A stretch of DNA of 64,000 bases from Strigops habroptila. Its lineage: Eukaryota; Chordata; Aves; Psittaciformes; Psittacidae. The first letter of the stretch is position 1, and the number at the start of each line of letters is the position of its first letter. Location: contig NC_044283.2 in NCBI RefSeq assembly GCF_004027225.2, forward strand, positions 31,642,707 through 31,706,706. The letters run 5' to 3'. Both the position numbers and the translations under genes were made by a program. The notes beneath the pieces were generated by a model. That model was not told the origin of the DNA. It did no database searches and saw only the letters and a program-made list of their open reading frames with translations. Shown here piece by piece: positions 1 to 12,500 of the stretch.

Positions 1-500
1 GTAACAGTCATTTTAATTCATTACGTGAATGTTCAAGCTCTTCACCTCTGTTTTGTGTTTGGTGAGTGGTATATAGTTACTGGCCTCTTAAAATATTTTA
101 AAGCAGTTCTAACGCCACTCCTGCAAATATTTTGTCATCTTTGGTTGTTTCTATTTGTTTCCTTTTTAGCCTGCTTATATTTTTAGTATCAGGTCAATTT
201 TTGTTGTTCTTACAAGGATGTCTGACTTCTGTAAACATGACCACTAGTTCAGAGTGATTGGTTTTAAAACTGTTCCTGTCTGTTGCTAAATACAAGTTGG
301 GTTGGTTTCTTTGGGGTTTTTTGTTGGTGGTTTGGGGTTTGTTTGTTTGTTTTTGTTTTTTCCTAGCTGAATGGAGTAGTTCTTTCCATACATTACATGG
401 GTGGGATGAAATAATATGAATCTCAAATTACTTGAGTATAAATATACAGCTTTTCCTTAGCATTCGTTTTCCCAAGTGATTATTTTTCCTTGTTTTCAAG
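1..500 (+). other. PCM1: PCM1 intron, 3' part
   Basis: This is non-coding sequence upstream of the first PCM1 exon in the window, ending in a pyrimidine-rich tract and an AG at 499-500. It contains a G/T-rich low-complexity stretch at about 297-362 made of TTTGGGGTTT-like words. No exon was found here. Confidence 0.7.
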
Positions 501-3500
501 GTTGAAGCAAATGTTAAATGATCTTATGCGCCAGCAAGAACAGCAACAGTGTCAAGAGAAGCCATCGAGAAAGGAGAGAGGCAGTAGTACACCACCACCT
601 CCATCCCCTGTTTTCTGTCCGTTCAGCTTTCCTCCGCAACCTGTGAACCTGTTGAATGTACCAGGATTTACTGATTTTTCTTCTGTTGATCCAGGTGAGT
701 ACTACTACAGGTGTGAAAAGAGTAAGAATTTGAAAGTTCCCACTCCCTCATTTAATTGAAATCTTCATGTGAACTTGTAGAACCTCTGTGACTTTTCCTT
801 TATATTAAAATGGTCTGAAATGCTACTTGCACGAGTCCGTATTACCCTAGCAGAAGTTTGTTAATGTTTATGGCGGAATATTGTATATTTTGACTTCAGT
901 ATGAAAAGCAAGACTTCCTCTGTAAGATGTTGGTTGTAATTGAAAATGCCAAATCCATAAAGTTAACATTTAAAATGTTCTTCATCAAACACATGAAAAG
1001 CAATGTTTGAAGCTTTTGCATACCTTCATTAATCATTTAATAGTGTTATGACTAAGTGAACTGTTTTATTCTAAGGTGTCACTTGGTAATTATTTCTCTT
1101 TTTCTTAGAACTTCCAGCACTTATTTTTGTTTTAAATGCCTGTAAATGGAGTATGTTGCTAATTTTTGTTTCCATTAGAGGTATGGAATTACTGTTGACT
1201 CGGATACAGTGTTCCTAATCTCATTACCAAATCTGCTTTTAATGTTAAATTTGAAATGGGGGAAGAAAAGTAGGCGTTTTATTGTATCGTTGAAAGTTGT
1301 TAAAGCTGTCCTGATATATTTCAGCAGTTTCAAGAAATAGGCAGGGTAGAGTGTAGCTTTCAGGTTCTAGTCTGTTTTCTGTTGAATATATTTTACATTA
1401 TATGGAACCTGCACAGAAGAATAGTTATGTTCGATTTACCACAGCTAGAATGATTCTGAAGTGAAAATGAGTATTATGACTTCTTTGGCCCTGTGAATAC
1501 TTGTACCGTTGAAATTTTGTTATCAATTTGATGGTAGTTGAAGTATTGATCAAGTCTTCATGCAGGCAGAATTCTGCCTTGTTGTCATTTTTATCTTCAC
1601 TTTTTACTTTCACTGGTTTCTTGAGATACCTTCATCTCTCCACTGATGGTAGGGGCATGTGTAGTATCCAGTTATGTTTAAAACCTGCGTTTAAGGTAAA
1701 TTCTGCTTATTGCCATGCTTTCAGGACAAAATCAGTTTTTGCTTACTTACCTACTATGTTAGCTTCATAATTTTATGTTGTCACACTGTATGTCTCAAAT
1801 TTTACTTCTATCACACAGATAAATGAATTAGTACCTTCTGACTCTCTTGTTCACTTTGTAGGTTTTAACTGTAATCCAGTGTTTCCTTCTGGTTTTGGAG
1901 ATTTTGCACACAATATTTCCCCACGCAGCAGTGAGCGGCAGGAGCCACAACATCCTCTAGATCATAATGCTTCTGAGAAAACTGAGTATATGACGTTCCC
2001 CAAACCTTTTGAAAGTATATCCTCTAATGGAGCAGAAAAACAAAGGTATTAAATGTCACAGTGCAACTCTTTAACTGTTCTCCCTCCCACACTCCTACCT
2101 TTTCTGGGGCTTGTGGGAATTCATCATTCTTTTGCGGAATTCGTTATAATAGAATTACAGGATGAGCTTTACTTTTGCAGTTTCCAGTTGAATTTCTTTT
2201 TTTTTTCCTTTTTTCAGTCGAATGTTGTGCTTTTCTATATATTAATGTATCACTTAATCTTAAGATCAAATATAATGCTGGAGTGGTTTTGTGATACTTG
2301 TAAGTGGAGGAAGATTTCATTTCCATGGGTTTTAGAAACTGAGCTGTTTGAATAACTAGAGAACAGAATTTCAGTGAAGGCTTATTTGTGTGCTACAGTA
2401 GGTAGTAACAAATGTTGTTTAAAGAAACGTTTTGTCCAATACTGCTATTTGAGCACAGCAACAGCTACATAAGTGTATTCAGATTGAAATCAATGATAAA
2501 TGTAAACTTCTTCAGACATCTTCTGTTTTCCATTTGGAAGGGTTCTCACTAGATTTCCCTCCCTTCCTCTTCTTCCCCCACCTCGTCTCCCTCCCGCCCA
2601 ATGTTTAGTTGTTGGCTAAGTAACTAGGGCATTTGACTTGCATTATGGATAAAGCTATTTGCCTGATAATACATGCTGTTTCTATCTGAGAGACTAGGTT
2701 ATGATATATTATGGTGTGTATTTCTTTCTTTGTGACAGAAGGAGTCATAGACAACCTGAAGAGGAAATGGAAAGAAGATCAACTTGGCTTAATGAAAGCC
2801 AGGAAGTGAAAAAAGATGATCAGTCTCAGCTGAAAGCAGGTTTTGCAGTTTCAGGACAAAACATTGCTTCCAGTCATAAAAATCAGTCTGATGTGAGCAG
2901 AAGAAGAGACTTTGATGAAGAGTCTTTTGAGAGTTTTAGTAGCATGCCTGATCCAGTAGACCCAACTACTGTGACAAAGACGTTTAAATCTAGAAAAGCA
3001 TCAGCTCAAGCAAGTTTGGCTTCAAAAGATAAAACACCCAAATCAAAGAATAAGAGGAAGAGTTCTTCTCAGCTAAAGGGCAGAATTAAAAATACTGGTA
3101 GGTTGTAAAGTAATCTTAGATACCATGGCAAACTCAACTTGGATTATAATCATTACATTGCGGAGAATTTACTCTCCATAAATGGTAGCTATACTAATGA
3201 AAATAAGTCACTGAAATACAATTTCATTTTACATAGTGTAACTACATAAGGTTTTTCAGTATTTCAGTAAATAAAAAACATAGCCGATTAGGGCATCATG
3301 ATTTGAATGGATAGTGGATGCAAATACTCTAAGAATACGCTTGTGATAAACCACCAGGAGAATCTTTTCATTATGTCTTCACATTCAAACTGGATGACTT
3401 GCTGAAAGATGTCCTTCAGTAGAATACTGAATAAGAAGATAGGGACGGTACTAGCATGTATAGTTGCAGTCACTAAGGGTTTTGCTTCAGTGTACAGAGG

Positions 3501-6500
3501 AAAATTTTTGGCTAGGAAACATCACTGGTTTTTTTCATCTTTGAGATTGCTCTCGGACAAGTTGTTAAATGTAATAAAACATTTTGTAAGCTATTTTTTG
3601 ATTTCTTCCTTTTCATTCGCTTGCGTTAGGTTATGAAAGTGCAAGTGCTTCAAGTGTGTGTGAACCCTGCAAGAGCAATAAAAGCAGGCACGCAGAAGAG
3701 GTGGTTCATGCAAAGGTGTTCAGCAAAAGGAATCGGGAACAATTGGAAAAAATAATTAAATACAGTAGATCTACAGAAATGTCTTCAGGTATTCTTTTCT
3801 GATGTAGTTATTTTGTGAACTTCTCTGAGTAAAGGACCTCCATACTTTGTTGCTAGTGTATTATTTAAAAGCAGTGTATTGTGACAAGAAGACAGTACTA
3901 TATATTTAGCGTGTGTATTTTGCTTTTTAACAGGATGCTGTAAACATAAAAGTGTGTAAAAAGTTGGGTATTAATGGCTTTTGGGTGAGTTCTGTAGGTT
4001 AGGTACTTGATTGATGGGTTTGTTTCTATATTTTCTTAACTGAAAACAAACAAAAACCTAGCCAATAGAAACCTCACCCATTTGTTGGTGTCCTTATGGA
4101 AAGTAACTGCACAACAGATTAAACTTTGTTTAGTGTTTAAACTACATCCTGTACTGCATCCATGTTTTCTTTCTATTCATGCTTAAAGGAGCTCTATCAA
4201 ACATCATTCAAACTCAATCTTATAACATCACATAAACCCTTACATTTTTGCCGTCTGCACTGCTTTTCTTGCATCTAGATCATAAATATATTCTTCTGTA
4301 TCTTTTTAGGTTTTGACAGTATCTTTGTCCTGTTTGAAAGATGCAGAAATTCTAGTCATTGTAGCACGATGTACAGCTTTGTCAATGTTGCTGTGTCCGC
4401 ACCAAGAGCTGTTTATTGGGATACATAATAAACTTTTACCATTCAAATTCTCACCATAAGCAGCTTTGATGTGGTTTGGATGACTAAGCAGTTTTCCTCC
4501 TGCTATTTTGTATAGAGCCTGCCTTTATTTCTGGTGCACATTTTTGTGTTTATCACTGTCTATCCCCACTTTCCTACAGCGCATGCTAGGAGAATTCTGC
4601 AGCAGTCTAACAGAAATGCATGCATTGAAGCGCCAGGTAATGCATTCAGTGCTTAGCTTCAACAATGTCCTGTTACTTTTTTTTTTTCCTCTTAGCTTTG
4701 GTCCTAAACTCAGACTGTTTAACAGATGTTCAAAATTAGTACTATTACAGCACCTTCTCTGTAAACAAGGCAAAAGAAGTTACTTGTAATTTGCATGAAA
4801 TGCAGTGATGCAAACTACTTTGAATTGTAATTGTGGAGAACGTGTTTATCATGTTCTTGGTTAGTCACGATTACAAATAGAAAATACACATGTAGATACT
4901 ACAATAAGAATCTAATTTCCATAAGCATTTTTAGCAAGTTGAAAAGCTATTATTATATTTTATTGATGGGGAGAGGAGTGATTTCTGGTGGCTTATTAAT
5001 GGTTGAAAAGGCTTGTCTATGTGCTTAAAAAATACTGTTAAACTATTTGCAAATAATCAAATTGCACAGTAACATCTGTTGTATTGCTAATAACTTCATT
5101 AACTTAAGTACTAACAAATACACATCTGTTAAACTAAGCTGAGTTTTCCAAGTGTAACTTTTTTTCCATTCAACACTTGCTAAAATGTGTATGTAATAAT
5201 ATAACTGTCGCAAGGATAATCCTCAATTTTCAAAGGAATGGGAGACTTACGAGGGAACACAGTCGTCTTTTCATTCATATGTTGTCGGGCTTAAGGATAT
5301 GATACTAATTTAGTGATATTAGACAGGTATGAGAATGTAGGATTTAAGCTCGTGTGGGAGGTGTGGCAAGGAGTAGCTTTCTTGAATTCAGTCTAGAGCT
5401 TTCTTAATGTTGTCACTTATGTTGCTAAAGTGTGGACTTATATTATATAAACTTGAGACCTTTGGCTATCTCGTTTGGAATACTTCAAAACTATTTTCAG
5501 TGTGGAATACTGAAAGCAACATTGAGGTGTGTGCATTATTCGCTTTAGTAAAGAATGCTTTCTGAAGGTATTGTTCAGAAGTGTAAAGAAAGTTATTCAT
5601 ACGAATGCTTTATATCTTATTTTGTATATAGAGGATTGCATAAAGTATTCTTTCAGAATGTTTAAATCATTGTTGCGCTTCAGGAAATGAGTGAGCTTTA
5701 AGAAAGCAGCTATATAATGGAATCTACAATGATTGTGATGTAGTTTGTGTACCTGTAACTTGCATACCTGATAGGCAGTTGTCTTTCAACTGGACGCATG
5801 TCAAGGACTTAATGAATTCCCTTTTTTCTACAGAAACTGGTAGTGATCTTTCTATGTTTGAAGCTTTGCGAGACACAATTTATTCTGAAGTGGCAACTCT
5901 TATTTCTCAAAATGAGTCTCGTCCCCACTTTCTTATTGAACTTTTCCATGAGCTTCAGCTGCTAAATACAGATTACCTGAGGCAAAGGGCTCTATATGCT
6001 TTACAGGTATGCACAAAAATCTTGTGTATGAATCAAACAAATCCTAGATCCTTTTTTACAGTATTGATTTAATATCTTTTGCAGGATATAGTGACCAGAC
6101 ATTTATCTGAGAACAATGAAAGAGGGAAGTGCACAAAATCACTGAATTCTGGAACATGGGTGGCATCAAATTCTGAACTCACTCCCAGTGAAAGCCTGCC
6201 TTCTACAGATGATGTAAGTTTTAAAGTTCAGAAGCTAGTTTACTATCAACTTTTCTTATTTATTCAGTTTGCATGCATGCGTGCTTGTGTACTGAAATAT
6301 TCAGTCTAGCAATTGACTTTTTCTAAAATTAGTATCAACTTACACAGACTTTTCTAAACGAATACAGGAGAATAATAATACCAGGAGAAAATTAAATATA
6401 AAGTGATTAAATATAGTAGGATTCTTGATGCTGGAAATGCGCGTGTCAGGAAGGAACAGGACATGGAGGGGGACATAAATCAGAAACTGATATTCAAAAG

Positions 6501-9500
6501 AGTCAAAATCCTCTTGTGGTAAGGTTAGAGCAAGTACTGATCACAAGATTCCCCCCAAATTTTTGCTTTGTTCTATATAAGGGATCACTGATGCCTCTGT
6601 AGAGTTTCTTATGTGTTTTATAGTTGAAGTATTTGAAACAAACATGGTAGAATCACCTGATGGTTCTATATCCATCAGTTGATTCTATAAGTAAGGTTGT
6701 AAGGAACAACCTTTCATAAGTAAGGTTGTTCCCCAGTCAGGCAGCCTGGTGACAAGTCTCGATCCCGCAGCATGTGGCTGAAAAGAATTGCTGGCTTGTT
6801 GACACATCTGTGAGAGGATGGTACATTCCTGCTTTGTAGTCAGTTGATTGATGTCTTTCCAGGAAACATTTGGCAAGAACTTTTCTACAGAAGCATGTCA
6901 AGGTTGTGAACAAAATGATGCAGACAATAGGAGTATTATGTCTACATCTTCAAATTTTGAACCTTTTGCCACTGATGACCTTGGTAAGAATGTTGTGATT
7001 TACCATGTTGTGTTACTCCCTCCCTCCTAAAATGCCTGCAATTGTCTATGCTTAAATAGCATAGACATATTCTTCTTCGATTTTTAGTGTGTAATCACAT
7101 GTTTCATAAAACAACACTTAGAGAAATTAGTCACTTGTGAAACACTTGGAGCTGATCAAAGTGTGTAATAAAATACTATAATTCAAGTACAGTTATATGT
7201 AGATTTCAAAACTTGTGGCTTTGAATTTTTATCATTGTTTATTTGTCTATCAATTGAAAATTTTTTATTTAGATTAAAAGGTGTTTTTATTCTAAATATA
7301 GGCAACACAGTGATTCACTTAGATCAAGCTTTGGCTAGGATGAGGGAATATGAGCGTATGAAAATTGAAGCTGAAAGTACCCTTGACTCTGAGGGCTGCT
7401 CTAGTAATTTTCAGGGTGCTTCTGCTGCTAAATTAGAAGGTATGCACATATATACGTATTTTGCTTAGTTTTAGAAAATAATTACTTTATCAGGAATCAT
7501 GTAATTGGCTGAATTACTTTCCTCTTCATTTATTTTGAAAACTTGGCAAAGTTTCTAGGAACTTTACATACTTAAGTAAATGTTACTTATTTTTTTAAAA
7601 TGAAAATAGATGGGTTTGAAATTGCATTTCTTTAATAGCAGTGCAATGTTGAATTACTTAAATGTGCCTTTTTTTTTTTTTCTCTTTTTAACAAGGTCCA
7701 AGTAACAGTGAATGTCCTCCTGTGCTACAGTTAAATGAAGTTCCTGCTGTTCCATGTCCTCGTATAGATACTCAGCAGCTTGACCGGCAGATTAAAGCAA
7801 TTATGAAAGAGGTCATTCCTTTTCTGAAGGTAAAAACTCTTTTCGGTAAGGTGCGAATTAGGATAGGAAAAGGGCCTGCACAGTTGCATAGAAGAACATT
7901 GCTTAAATTGATAACTTGCATCTTGGAAACAGCTGCCAATAAGTGTGTATCAAGTTGCAGACTGGCAGAGGATGAAGCAAGAATTAAATGCTCTAACAGA
8001 AAGATTATGTGAGGCTTTTAATAAGAGAAAGAAATTGTAAGATTTCTAGATTGCATAGGGCTGGTGGACTTGACATCAAGAAGAATAGAGATTTCTTTGT
8101 TTGGAGCTGACCAAATCAAATAGAAATGTTTGTCCAAACATTAAAAAATGGCATGTACTAATGTATTGAAAAAGTGAGATAAAGCTTTGTGTGTCATGGC
8201 CAGTCAGTCATTAATGAAGTATGGTATCTGCTATAACGGTGTTCCAGTTTTGTTTTGTGAGGTGGGTTAGGACCTGCTTATGGAATGCTGTTCCTTCAGT
8301 GGGTGGGTGGTGTTTTTATAAATCAATTTCAGTATTGGACTTGATGGCTAGTTGTTTGGGGTTTTTAAGTAGTGACTAAGCTCATTGTGTGACACTTGTT
8401 TAGGAACACATGGATGAAGTGTGCTCTTCGCAGTTACTGACGTCAGTAAGACGTATGGTCTTGACTCTTACACAACAGAACGATGAAAGTAAAGAATTTG
8501 TGAAGTTCTTTCATAAGCAGCTTGGCAGTATACTTCAGGTTAGTAGCTTTTCAGTGTTGTTTTGCCACTCTGTTTCAACTTGGATAGTAAGCAACAGATA
8601 AACCAGCTTCCCTGAAGCTGTAAATTACAGCATAGCTGCTGTTCTTCAGCTTTGGTACAGCAGTGAAGTATTTATTACCTTGTTTCTTAAAGCTTCACCA
8701 GGCACAGAACTTCTTTTCAGTCACTGCAAAACAGTAAGAGGTGTATCTTCAGCCTGTGGCTGTCTTCAGAGAGAGCTCTGGGATGCTCTTCATGGACATT
8801 TTGCATAAATTCCTTAAAATCAATAAGCTGCTCTTGCTCCTTTTTTTTTCCTACAAGAGTTTAAATCAGTAACTTGATAAGTTCTGTTACTTGATTAGAG
8901 ATTCTACTTAAAATCTCTTTAAGACACTAAACTGTATTTTTAAAAAAGTACTAGCTATTATATACCTAACTAATTTTGAGTTATTAGGAATATGACAAAT
9001 AATTAGTCTTTGAAGTCTGAAAGCCTGTTACAAAACCAGAATAATTATTTCTCTTTACAGGATTCACTGGTGAAATTTGCTGGTAGAACATTAAAAGATT
9101 GTGGAGAAGATCTTCTTGTGGAGATCTCTGAAGTGTTATTTAACGAATTAGCCTTTTTTAAACTAATGCAAGACTTGGACAACAACAGTATTTCTGTAAA
9201 GCAGAGATGTAAAAGAAAAACAGAAACTACTGAAGTCATACAATCATATGCTAAAGAGGTTTGTTTTATTACATTTTTGAAAAATGTAGCTTTTCTGAGT
9301 CTCTTAAATACCTGTCTTTCCTAAACTAGTTTGATTACCTTAGTTCATACATTGTATATATGTGGGGTTTGGGAGTTTTGTTGGATCTCTGTTGTTTGTT
9401 GGTGTGGGTTTGTTGTTTTTCTTTTTACAAATGAGCGCTGTGTAGTCACAGTATTGCTTGTGTAGAAGCATGAACCAGTTTTCCTCAGTAAGGGAGATGT

Positions 9501-12500
9501 CCTGTATTTTAGATGAGCGTCTGTTACAGGTATCTAAGTGTAGACTTTGGTTTTGATAGTTCATACAAAATGTGTTTTAATAGTTATATGTGCACATAGG
9601 AATGAATAATCAAGTGTTGAAATAGTATTAACATCTGAGGCCATTGTGTAGTTGTTGTGGTTTAACCCCAGCCAGCAGCTCAGCACCACGCCACCACTTG
9701 CTCCCTTCCTCGGAGTGGGATAGGAGGGAGAATCAGAAGAGTAAAAGTGAGAAAACTCGTGGGTTAACACAAAGACAGTTTAACAGGTAAAGCAAAAACC
9801 CCATGTGTGAGCAAAGCAAAACAAGGAACACATTCACCACTTCCCATTGGCATGGAAATGTTCAGCCATCTCCAGGAAAGTGGGGATACATCACTCATAA
9901 TGGTTACTTCGGAAGACAAATGCCATGACTCTGAACATTTCCCGCCTTATTTCTTTCTCCCCCAGCTTTATATGCTGAGCATGACACCATATAGTATGGG
10001 ATATCCCAGTGGTCAGCTGGGGTCAGCTGTCTGGCTGTGTCCCCTCCCAGCTTCTTGTGCACCCCCAGCCTGCTCACTGGTGAGGTGGTGTGAGGAGCAG
10101 AAAAGTGTGTAAGCACTGCTCAGCAGTAACTAAAACATTCCTGTGTTATCAACACTGTTTCCAGCACAAATCCAAACAATAGCCCCATACCAGCTACTAT
10201 GAAGAAAATTAACTCTATCCCACCCGAATATTTTTACATGGAAGTCCCAGTTCGTCATCTCTCCAGTTATGCCTACAGCTTTCCTTGCAGTAGCTTAGGC
10301 ACCATCTTTACCTAACTTGAATAAGTCATGTGTAGTCATCAAGTAGTTGGCTTATTGCCATATGTAGAAAGTATCGCATTCTAGACTTGGAGTATAAAAC
10401 ACCTATAAAATTTTCAGAAATATTTGAGACTGTGGTACATATTCTGCTCTAACACAGCAAGTTTTGGTTGGCTTTTGCACCATTTACATTATTAAGATGT
10501 TGCATCACCATTTCTAATTTTAGTATTGCAGTTTTTAGGAGCACAGCATTTTTTAGATAACTAAAAATGAACCGTTTTATGAAACACTAAAACAGATCGT
10601 GTTCATATATTTACATCAGTCAGGTATCTACCTTAATGTTTCTTGTCTAGTTACAACTTCAGTGTCCTTTCAGGTTTCTTTTAGAAAAACAAATACTAAA
10701 GCAAACCCTTAACTCATTTTAAAATGTCAACAGAATATATTTTGTGAATCTGTCATGAAGTTCTATAAGCAGTTTTAAGCATATCATCAGTTATATTTCT
10801 AGTTCAACTTAGGTATACCAGTAATATGGCTAGTATGAGAGAGACGGCAGAGTGCCTTGTAAAGAGGCCAAAGAAACACTCATGTCCAAATCTTTCTGGA
10901 GTCAGGCTTCTTTTTATCTGAAGTTGCTCATCGGGTCCTTGTTACATAAAGGATTGATTTATACACTCTTATGAAGATGCATAGAGCCAACTTAGATCTG
11001 GCATCTCTTCTCATCTGCTGGAAGACGGAGAATGAGGGTTAAGGTCAGTGTTTGCCTTGTTCCTGTGGCAGCAGTTCAGATTCAGCAGAGCCAGAGATGA
11101 GCCGGAACTGATAGGTCCCCAATTACTTTGTACAGATTTGCACAATTATCTTTATGTGGTTTTCTCACAGCTTTCAACTCTCAGATCCTGATGCAGGCAC
11201 ATCTGATCTTGTTTGATTTTGTGGCTGTCTTGAGCCCAGTAAGCTACCTGGTTTTAGATTGCATGCTGAAAAACACAGCACTGTCTTGACCAGAGCTGGT
11301 ATATCTAATTCCGTATGTTAAACATGATTCAACCATCATCTGGAGAATTAGCCCATGTAGACATAATTGTTTGAATAAAACGGGCTAAAAGAGTTTTCGT
11401 AGTGTTTTGCAGCTCTCAACTTTTTAAGACATCTGTGTAAACAGGTCATAGTATAGAAGTCCCTGTGGCTTTCTGCCATTTTGAGATAGCAGTTCTTGGT
11501 AAGATTGGCATTTCATCCAGGCTTTCATGAAGCCCTAGTTTGGTTCAGTGTTTCAAATTTATTTCAGTTTAGAATTGAAGACAGTTTGTGTTTCTTCTAG
11601 GCAAAAAAAGGTGTCCAGGTGGATGTTTGTTCATCTGCTGAAGATGTCGATGAGGACAAAGTATGTTTATGCTTCTCAACTGTCTTTATTCCTCAGATAA
11701 TTTCACAGATCACTTAGTCTTACTGTTTCTGTCTGATAAATCTATTATCTGTAAGGAGCCCATTTTCTAGTGTTTATAAATATGTTCAACATCATGGCTT
11801 TTATCTCCTTTCTGTTATTTTCAGTGATTTACTTTGTTACTTTAATGAAGTAAATTATAATTTCCCTTTTTAAATTTGAGTAGATGGTCTGGGAAATGAC
11901 TACCAAAAAATCTGCCTTCATCGATAAGCCTTTGGTACTATATGCATTCAGTAAACATGACTTGGATATCACTTCCTTGGTTGCTCTTGTTTTATTCCTT
12001 TTTCTACTGCAGAGCGTAAAGACTATTATAAAATATTATCTTGTTACCTTTCAAGAAGTGCATTCAGATCAACAAAGATAGCATTGAGGATGTTTTTCTG
12101 TTTATTGTTGGTGTCCTTTACATAGAATGAGCTTTGCTTTAGGAGTGACGATTTGAAAGTCTAAAAGAAGCAAAGTTTATGCTGAATGCTACACAACTGA
12201 AATGGAGTAATTTGTGATACTGAGCAGCTTTAGGGTAGGATCTCGTTTTTCCTTTTAGTATGCATTTTCTGTATTTTAAAGAAAAAAGGAAAGACCTGTT
12301 CTGAAGGTGTTTATTGCGGGATTTGTTTTGGGGCTGTTGCCCGTGTTCTCAGCTCAGAGCATTGAGCATGCAGTCATTCGCTGAAGAACTCAATAACGAG
12401 GACAGCTTAACTATTTTTAGCAATTAACATTTTATTTCTTAATGGTATGGAATAAGTTGTTTTCATCTTAAGGAGAAGGCAGAAGTTTTGAGTTGGGACA

